The translations under genes were made by a program, and so were the position numbers. The notes beneath the pieces are model-generated. The model saw only the letters and a program-made list of their open reading frames with translations. It did no database searches and had not been told where the DNA came from. Of a DNA stretch of 27,354 bases, positions 22,372-27,354 are shown one piece after another (within the stretch, counting starts at the first letter, position 1; the number at the start of each line of letters is the position of its first letter). Source of the DNA: Fen-1118 sp964491625 (GTDB lineage Bacteria; Myxococcota_A; Polyangia; Fen-1088); assembly GCA_964491625.1 (NCBI GenBank), contig CAZBIU010000044.1, forward strand, positions 1 to 27,354, read 5' to 3'.

Positions 22372-24405
22372 ATGCGTTCCACACTCTCCGCGCTCGTTCT
22401 TTGCATGGTTGCGTGTAGCTCGGGAAAGCAATCCTCTGCCGCCGGCGGTGGCGCCGATGCGCAAGTCGCGCCGGATGCCAGCAGCGACCACGCGGGCCAC
22501 GCCGACGACACGCCGGTCGGATGGGACGGCCACGATGCCCCCGTGACCGGCCCTGAGGGCGGCCGTGATACCCAAGCGGGTCCGGATACCAGCGACGCGC
22601 CCGCGGGCAGCCCGGACACAGCGTCGCCCTCTGGACCACCCTGGCGCGGAATCATCGACCCGTCACGCGCCATCGATTGGTCGCACGCCGGGGTCACGGG
22701 CGGGATCCCGGCGCGCACAACCATTTGCAGCACGCTCAACCCGGGCGCCAGCGCAGCCCAGATCAACGCGACCGTCAAGGCTTGCCCGACCGGACAAGTG
22801 GTCATGCTGAGCGCGGGAACCTACAACATCTCCGACGACGGCATCGTGATGAAGAGCGGCGTCACCCTGCGCGGCGCGGGCGCCGACCAAACCCTGCTGA
22901 TCTTCACCGCGGTCAACTACTGCAACAACCAAAACGCGTGCATTTGTTTTGCCGGATCGAACGAGTGGGGAGGCGACACGCGCGCCTTGCCCGGCGGCAC
23001 CAACGCGGCCGACTGGACCGGCGGCTACGCCCAGGGCTCGACCCAAATCACGCTCGCCAACGTGGGCAGCGCGGGCGTCCAGGTGGGCCAATACCTGCAC
23101 CTCGACCAGGCCAACGACCAGACCGTCGGATCCAACTTCTTCGTCTGCGACACCACCCAGGCGTCGTGCTCGCTCGAAGGCGGGAATGGCGGCCGAACCA
23201 TCAGCGACGTCCTGCGCAGCCAGGTGCAAATCGTCCAGATCACAGCCACGAATGGCAGTACGTACACCATCGATCCACCGCTCTATTCGCCCAACTGGCG
23301 TGCGAGCCAGTCGCCGGGCGCCTGGTGGCCGTCCGTGCTGCTGCAAAACGCGGGCGTCGAGGATCTGTCGGTCGATGCGACCAACTCGGGCGGCAGCGCG
23401 AACATCGCCATCGTCAACGCCGCCAACGATTGGGTCAAGGGCGTGCGCGTGGTGCGATCCTGTCAATGCCAGCGCGATCTGATCGAGCTGGAGGACGCCA
23501 ACCACTGCACCATCGAAAGCAACTACCTTTACGGAACCGAAGGCCAGTCGGTCAACTACGGCATCGAATCGTACGTCGCGACCGACAACCTGATCCAGAA
23601 CAACATCTTCCAGCACGTGGTCGCGCCCATGATGGTTCAGCCCGCGCTCGGCTCGGTGCTTGCCTACAACTTCGCCGTCAACAACACCTACCGCGACAGC
23701 TACACCTCGAATCCGTTCCATTGGATGGAGTGCGCCCTTGCCCAACACAACGGCGGGGTGGAATACAACTTGTACGAGGGCAACGTCGTGTCGGGCTTTT
23801 CGGCTGATCTGTTCCACGGCACCCAACTCGCCAATACCCTGTTCCGCAACTACCTGCTCGGCACCGATCCCGGTCGCACCGACGCCACCACGGCGATCAC
23901 GATTCTTTCATACAATCGCTACCACAACGTCGTGGGCAACGTTCTGGGCACGCCTGGCTACACCACCACCTACGAAGCCAACGCCGGGCCCGGCCAGACC
24001 GCGACGGTGTACAACCTCGGCAGCGGCAACACCGAGGGCTCGGTCACCATCCCCGCCGACCCCCTGGTCAAGACGACCCTTCTGCGCTGGGGCAACTGGG
24101 ACGTCGCCAGCGGATCGACGCACTTCGATCCCGCTGAAGTGCCAAGCACGATCAGCCCGCTCGGCAACGCGGTTCCCGGCACGCAAAGCCTGCCGCCTTC
24201 CTTCTTTCTCGCGGCCAAGCCGGACTTCTGGCCATCCACGGTGCCCTGGCCACCCGTCGGTCCTGAGCTGACCGGCGGCAACCTGGCCGGCCTCGGTGGC
24301 CATGCCAACCGGATCCCCGCGCAAGAGTGCTTCAGCAAGATGGGCGGCCCCGCCGACGGCAGCGGCAGCGTGCTCGCGTTCAGCAGAACCGCCTGCTACC
24401 CGTGA
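22372..24405 (+). CDS. Large lipoprotein with predicted right-handed beta-helix
   Basis: A 677-residue protein. Residues 1-15 form a short lipoprotein-like signal (MVAC with Cys15). Residues about 16-90 are an Asp/Gly/Ala/Pro-rich linker of the kind Myxococcota lipoproteins carry. The rest resembles pectate-lyase-like right-handed beta-helix proteins: it opens with GTYNISDDGIVMKSGVTLRGAGADQTLL, the typical first coils, and continues with short repeats such as NHCTIESNYLYG, NLIQNNIFQHV and NVVGNVLGT, with Asn-rich turns. Cys-rich segments (CNNQNACIC, CQCQ) may form disulfides. It is probably displayed on the cell surface and could bind or cut polysaccharide, but I see no firm catalytic motif. 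It has its own ribosome site and stands apart from its neighbours. Confidence 0.8.
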   Translation: MRSTLSALVLCMVACSSGKQSSAAGGGADAQVAPDASSDHAGHADDTPVGWDGHDAPVTGPEGGRDTQAGPDTSDAPAGSPDTASPSGPPWRGIIDPSRAIDWSHAGVTGGIPARTTICSTLNPGASAAQINATVKACPTGQVVMLSAGTYNISDDGIVMKSGVTLRGAGADQTLLIFTAVNYCNNQNACICFAGSNEWGGDTRALPGGTNAADWTGGYAQGSTQITLANVGSAGVQVGQYLHLDQANDQTVGSNFFVCDTTQASCSLEGGNGGRTISDVLRSQVQIVQITATNGSTYTIDPPLYSPNWRASQSPGAWWPSVLLQNAGVEDLSVDATNSGGSANIAIVNAANDWVKGVRVVRSCQCQRDLIELEDANHCTIESNYLYGTEGQSVNYGIESYVATDNLIQNNIFQHVVAPMMVQPALGSVLAYNFAVNNTYRDSYTSNPFHWMECALAQHNGGVEYNLYEGNVVSGFSADLFHGTQLANTLFRNYLLGTDPGRTDATTAITILSYNRYHNVVGNVLGTPGYTTTYEANAGPGQTATVYNLGSGNTEGSVTIPADPLVKTTLLRWGNWDVASGSTHFDPAEVPSTISPLGNAVPGTQSLPPSFFLAAKPDFWPSTVPWPPVGPELTGGNLAGLGGHANRIPAQECFSKMGGPADGSGSVLAFSRTACYP

Positions 24406-24415
24406 GCAGGCCCGA

Positions 24416-24428
24416 GCCGGTGCCCGGC
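24416..24428 (+). terminator. Weak hairpin after the beta-helix gene
   Basis: GCCGG and CCGGC pair across a TGC loop 10 bases after the stop codon. There is no T-run directly behind it, so termination is uncertain. Confidence 0.2.
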
Positions 24429-24488
24429 GCCGCTATGGTCTCGTCTTTCGGCTTCGACCGTTGAAATGATTCGGCTTTTGCTCTCGGC

Positions 24489-24517
24489 TTGACCGGTGCA
24501 AATCCGCCGACTACAAC
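24489..24517 (+). promoter_or_regulatory. Predicted near-leaderless promoter of trpS
   Basis: TTGACC, 17 bases, TACAAC, then 10 bases to the ATG at 24528. No Shine-Dalgarno sequence is seen. The TTG of the -35 is also the first possible start codon of the longer frame, which is therefore unlikely. Confidence 0.5.
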
Positions 24518-24527
24518 CGCACACAGC

Positions 24528-25532
24528 ATGTCTGACCAAGCCACGTTCAAGCGCGAAACCATCTTTTCAGGAATCCAACCCTCGGGCGAGCTGCACCTCG
24601 GAAACTACTTGGGCGCGATTCGCAACTGGGTGGCGCTGCAGGATTCCTACCGCTGCTTCTACTGCATCGTCGACTACCACTCGATCACGCAGCCATTCGA
24701 CGCGCCCACCATGCAGAAACGGACACGCGACATGGCCGCGGATCTCATCGCCTGCGGTATCGATCCCAAGCGGTCGACGCTGTTCGTACAGTCCGCCGTG
24801 CGCGAGCACACCGAGCTCGCCTGGGTGCTGGCCTCGGTGACCGGCCACGGCGAGCTTGAGCGCATGACCCAGTTCAAGGACAAGGCAGCGAAGAATCCCG
24901 ACAACATCAACGCGGGGCTTTTCACCTACCCGGTGTTGCAGGCTGCTGACATCCTAGTCTACCGCGCAACCAAGGTTCCCGTCGGTGAAGACCAGCGCCA
25001 GCATCTGGAGCTGGCGCGAGAGATCGTGCGCCGGTGGAACGCCCGCTTCGGCGAAACCTTCCCCGAGCCCGAGGCGCTGTATTCGTCGACCCCGAAAATC
25101 CTGGGCCTCGACGGCCAGGCCAAGATGTCGAAGAGTGTGGGCAACACCATTTCCCTACGCGAGGACGACGCCGCGGTTTGGGAAAAGCTGCGCACCGCCG
25201 CCACCGATCCGGCGCGCGTGCGGCGCACCGACGCAGGCGACCCCGACAAGTGCAACGTCTTCACTCTGCACAAGTTCTTCTCGTCGGACGACCGCCAAGC
25301 CGAAATTCGCACGGGCTGCACCACCGCCGGCATCGGCTGCATCGATTGCAAGAAGTGGCTGCTGGAAGGCGTGAAGGCCGACCTCGAAAAAATCCGCGCC
25401 CGCCGCGCGGAGCTGCTCGCTTCTCCCAATGCCATCGACGACATCCTGGCCGACGGCGCCCGTCGCGCTCGCGAGGTGGCCGGGGCCACCATGACCGACG
25501 TGCGTCGGCGCCTCGGCATCGAGCCGGCCTAG
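24528..25532 (+). CDS. trpS: Tryptophanyl-tRNA synthetase
   Basis: A 334-residue class I aminoacyl-tRNA synthetase that charges tRNA-Trp. The family opening SGIQPSGELHLGNYLGAI contains the HIGH-type signature (HLGN), and KMSKSVGN is the KMSKS loop. QAADILVYRATKVPVGEDQRQHLELAREI is the characteristic TrpRS tryptophan and adenylate pocket. There are several Cys residues in the C-terminal helical domain (CTTAGIGCIDCKKWL), a version I associate with some bacterial TrpRS. The ATG at 24528 is chosen over a TTG at 24489 that lies in the -35 box. The small lipoprotein gene begins two bases after the stop. Confidence 0.95.
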   Translation: MSDQATFKRETIFSGIQPSGELHLGNYLGAIRNWVALQDSYRCFYCIVDYHSITQPFDAPTMQKRTRDMAADLIACGIDPKRSTLFVQSAVREHTELAWVLASVTGHGELERMTQFKDKAAKNPDNINAGLFTYPVLQAADILVYRATKVPVGEDQRQHLELAREIVRRWNARFGETFPEPEALYSSTPKILGLDGQAKMSKSVGNTISLREDDAAVWEKLRTAATDPARVRRTDAGDPDKCNVFTLHKFFSSDDRQAEIRTGCTTAGIGCIDCKKWLLEGVKADLEKIRARRAELLASPNAIDDILADGARRAREVAGATMTDVRRRLGIEPA

Positions 25533-25534
25533 CC

Positions 25535-25930
25535 ATGCGCCGCTTTGTTCTGGTTGTCGCGCTCCTGTTTGCTGGTTGCTCCAGCCGCGAGCGAGCCGAC
25601 AATCCCGAGGGTGCGGTCCACCTATTTATCGCCGCCGCCCGCAGCGGCGACCGCGCCGGCGTGTACCAGCGCCTGGGCCCGGCGACCCGCGAGCGCATCG
25701 AGAGCCTGCTCAATTCAAGCCAATACCAAGGTGGCCGCAGCATCGCCCGGCCCGAGGACTTCTTCTCGGTCGGTTGGGCGCCGCCCGCCTGGGAGCCCGC
25801 CGGCACCCGAATCGTCCACCGCGATCTCGACCATGCCGAAGTCGAGGTCTATTCGGCGGCCGGCGATCGACATTCCCTCACCCTCGTGCGCGAGGGCAAA
25901 GAGTGGAAGATCGAATTGCCGTGGGGATGA
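25535..25930 (+). CDS. Small lipoprotein, possibly NTF2-like/DUF4878-like
   Basis: A 131-residue protein with a lipoprotein signal ending FAGC (Cys15). The mature part, starting NPEGAVHLFIAAARSGDRAGVYQRLGP, has the opening helix pattern of NTF2-like proteins (a helix where domains of this kind often say 'fraction of residues lost to use'), followed by strands ending SLTLVREGKEWKIELP, the usual last two strands of that fold. Function is unknown; the fold assignment is tentative. It starts two bases after trpS and is surely cotranscribed with it. It ends nine bases from the converging four-CxxC gene. Confidence 0.75.
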   Translation: MRRFVLVVALLFAGCSSRERADNPEGAVHLFIAAARSGDRAGVYQRLGPATRERIESLLNSSQYQGGRSIARPEDFFSVGWAPPAWEPAGTRIVHRDLDHAEVEVYSAAGDRHSLTLVREGKEWKIELPWG

Positions 25931-25939
25931 CCTCTTCGG

Positions 25940-26455
25940 CTACTTCGTGACCCGCGGCCGTTCGCGCACCAGGGTCTGTTCCACCACCTCGATGTCCGAG
26001 TCCTGAATTTCGATCACGATGTCTTCGAAGTCGGGCATCACGAATCCGGGGTTGGTGTCGCTGGCGGAGCTGGCGCGCGGTGGTCCGCGGCGGTCACCCA
26101 CGCGGCGCTCGCGGGGGAAGATTCGCCGTTCGAAGCCGTCACCGCGACGGTCGATCGCGCGACGGTCGCGCAGAAGCTTTCGGCGTAAGCCATCGATGGA
26201 ATTCGGGACCGTCCCCAGCCTGAGGGTGCGAGCAGCGCAGATGTGGCAAAGCACGACAGAGCGACGGTGCAGCTCGGCCATGCGCAGGTTGTCGCGCCGC
26301 CGCTCGTCGCACACAGCGCACGCAGCGCCGCGCGGAACCGGCCGCATCTCGGCCCATTTGCTGTAGCAGCCCCAACAGCGGCCGCGACGAAGCTCGGTGA
26401 CTAGGGCCCCGCAGGTGCCGCAAGGGATGGTTGCGCGTTCGACCTCGATGCTCAT
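25940..26455 (-). CDS. Four-CxxC zinc-binding-like protein with Arg-rich middle and acidic tail
   Basis: A 171-residue protein I do not recognise. Four CxxC pairs, Cys12/15, Cys27/30, Cys46/49 and Cys70/73, could form two zinc sites of four Cys each. Residues about 91-127 are dense in Arg with a repeated RR spacing (DRRAIDRRGD, ERRIFPRERRVGDRRG), suited to nucleic acid or acidic partners. The last 35 residues are acidic (FEDIVIEIQDSDIEVVEQ). A ribosome- or RNA-associated role is possible but is only a guess. The ATG at 26455 is supported by a -35/-10 pair six bases upstream. It lies 44 bases downstream of the decarboxylase gene on the same strand. Confidence 0.7.
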   Translation of the reverse strand: MSIEVERATIPCGTCGALVTELRRGRCWGCYSKWAEMRPVPRGAACAVCDERRRDNLRMAELHRRSVVLCHICAARTLRLGTVPNSIDGLRRKLLRDRRAIDRRGDGFERRIFPRERRVGDRRGPPRASSASDTNPGFVMPDFEDIVIEIQDSDIEVVEQTLVRERPRVTK

Positions 26456-26461
26456 GACATG

Positions 26462-26490
26462 TAGGTAACCCGCCTACGTCACTGGCGCAA
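26462..26490 (-). promoter_or_regulatory. Predicted leaderless promoter of the four-CxxC gene
   Basis: On the minus strand: TTGCGC, 17 bases, TACCTA, then six bases to the ATG at 26455. No Shine-Dalgarno sequence is seen. The same TTGCGC serves as the -35 of ccmE. Confidence 0.45.
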
Positions 26491-26499
26491 ATTTTCTAC

Positions 26500-27354
26500 T
26501 TATTTCTTCTGGCCTACCGCGACAACCTTCGGCAGGGGCATGCCGTTGAAGTTGGTGGCGCTGGCGACGGTATAGGCGCCGATGTTCTCGCTGTAGAGCA
26601 GGTCGCCGAGCTGCAGGCCGGTCGGCAGGTCTTCCGTTTGCGACACCACGTCGAGCGCGTCGCAGGTAGGGCCGAACACCGAGGCAATTTCCGTTGGCCC
26701 CTTCTTGAACGCGTGGAAGTGGTACTGGCAGTGGTCGAACAGCACGCCGGAAAACGTGCCGTACACCCCGTCGTTGACGTAGTAGCACTGCTTGGCGTTG
26801 CGCACGGCCTTGCCGATGATCGACACGACCAAGGTGGCTGCGGTGGCCACCATGAAGCGGCCGGGCTCGGCAATGATCTCGATCTCCGGACTGAACAGGC
26901 GTTCGAATTCCGCGTTCAAGGTTTTGGCCAATTCCTCGAAGGGCCGTACGTGCGGATCGTACGGTGCGGGAAAGCCGCCGCCGATGTCGAGGATCTTCAC
27001 CTGCTGGTAGCCGCGGCTCCAAGCTTCCTTGAAAAGCCCCTCGGCGATGCCCAGGGCCTGCACGTAGTTTTGGAAGTTGGTGCACTGGCTGCCCACGTGG
27101 AACGACAGGCCTTCCAACACCAGCCCGGCCGCGAACGCCGCTTCAATCAAGTCCACCGCCTCGCCCGAGAACGCGCCGAACTTCGACGACAGCTCGACCA
27201 TGGACCCGGTGTTGGGTACGTTCACGCGCAGGACCAGCCCGGCGTGCGGCGCGAACCTCTTGATCTTCTCGACCTCGGCCAGGTTGTCGTAGGTGACGAG
27301 CGGCTTGTATGGATCCAGGTCGGCCAGGGTGCGATTGTCCTTCACCGGATTGGC
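26500..27354 (-). CDS. Type III-fold PLP decarboxylase (ornithine/lysine decarboxylase), 5' end outside the window
   Basis: The last 285 residues of a PLP enzyme of the eukaryotic-type ornithine/diaminopimelate decarboxylase family, likely making putrescine or cadaverine. The frame stays open to the window edge and begins in ANPVKD, matching the ANPCK segment shortly after the PLP-lysine, so the catalytic Lys itself lies outside. Visible motifs: SFHVGSQC (His stacking on PLP), LDIGGGFP (phosphate loop), AEPGRFMVA, YYVNDGVYGTFSG (substrate Asp), FGPTCDALD with the Cys donated across the dimer, and ENIGAYTVASATNFNG near the end. The GPTCD and GAYT motifs favour ornithine or lysine over diaminopimelate. 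A GTG at 27345 is not the true start. Confidence 0.9.
   Translation of the reverse strand, partial: ANPVKDNRTLADLDPYKPLVTYDNLAEVEKIKRFAPHAGLVLRVNVPNTGSMVELSSKFGAFSGEAVDLIEAAFAAGLVLEGLSFHVGSQCTNFQNYVQALGIAEGLFKEAWSRGYQQVKILDIGGGFPAPYDPHVRPFEELAKTLNAEFERLFSPEIEIIAEPGRFMVATAATLVVSIIGKAVRNAKQCYYVNDGVYGTFSGVLFDHCQYHFHAFKKGPTEIASVFGPTCDALDVVSQTEDLPTGLQLGDLLYSENIGAYTVASATNFNGMPLPKVVAVGQKK

Noticed and set aside
22663..23826. 387-residue minus-strand frame inside the beta-helix gene
   Set aside because: A mirror of the real gene with no recognisable family; the plus strand has a signal peptide, ribosome site and fold.
1..27354. Defence system, prophage, insertion sequence, integron, tRNA or rRNA gene
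   Set aside because: No transposase, integrase, nuclease-defence or phage genes, no terminal repeats and no tRNA- or rRNA-like sequence were found on reading both strands.

Overview
The window is high-GC bacterial DNA, densely packed with genes on both strands. It most resembles Myxococcota (former Deltaproteobacteria). Supporting signs are a double DUF4388 protein with a long Pro/Ala linker and C-terminal anchor, lipoproteins whose lipidated Cys is followed by an Asp/Ala/Gly-rich linker, a CxxxY-type CcmE of the kind known from Desulfovibrio, a GT39-like transferase with a C-terminal beta domain, and PilZ and SEC-C/TPR proteins. The assignment is inference from gene content only. I found no mobile element, CRISPR array, rRNA, tRNA or phage gene; this looks like ordinary chromosome.

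Layout. 11-3430 (-): a membrane glycosyltransferase and a metallo-beta-lactamase-fold protein. 3515-4569 (+): a periplasmic cyclophilin lipoprotein and a small Asp-rich lipoprotein. 4590-8009 (+): the DUF4388 protein, then a CDP-alcohol phosphatidyltransferase and a cytidylyltransferase that look like two steps of one lipid head-group pathway. 8036-12040 (+): rhomboid protease, M20 peptidase, CcmE and SEC-C/TPR protein, each apparently with its own promoter. 12073-13771 (+): PilZ protein, GGQ release-factor-like protein and RluA-type pseudouridine synthase in one tight run. 13778-14681 (-): dihydroneopterin aldolase and peptide deformylase, divergent from ribA (14806, +), followed by the Mrp/ApbC ATPase. 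16919-18790 (+): DbpA/CsdA-like RNA helicase, after a 335-base gap. 18797-19432 (-) and 19588-22254 (+): beta-carbonic anhydrase and PEP carboxylase, divergent. 22372-24405 (+): large beta-helix lipoprotein. 24528-25930 (+): tryptophanyl-tRNA synthetase and a small lipoprotein. 25940-27354 (-): a four-CxxC protein and a type III-fold ornithine/lysine decarboxylase that runs off the right edge.

The most notable pattern is in transcription and translation signals. At about eleven genes that appear to begin a transcription unit, a -10-like box (often with a TTGCGC/TCGACC-like -35 at 16-17 bases, or an extended TGn motif) ends only 6-10 bases before the start codon, and no Shine-Dalgarno sequence is present. 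This predicts leaderless or near-leaderless mRNAs. Other genes, such as mrp and the beta-helix lipoprotein, have ordinary ribosome binding sites. No wholly new multi-gene system is evident. The best protein-level leads are the cytidylyltransferase/CDP-alcohol transferase pair, the metallo-beta-lactamase-fold protein lacking two expected metal ligands, and the DUF4388 and four-CxxC proteins of unknown function.
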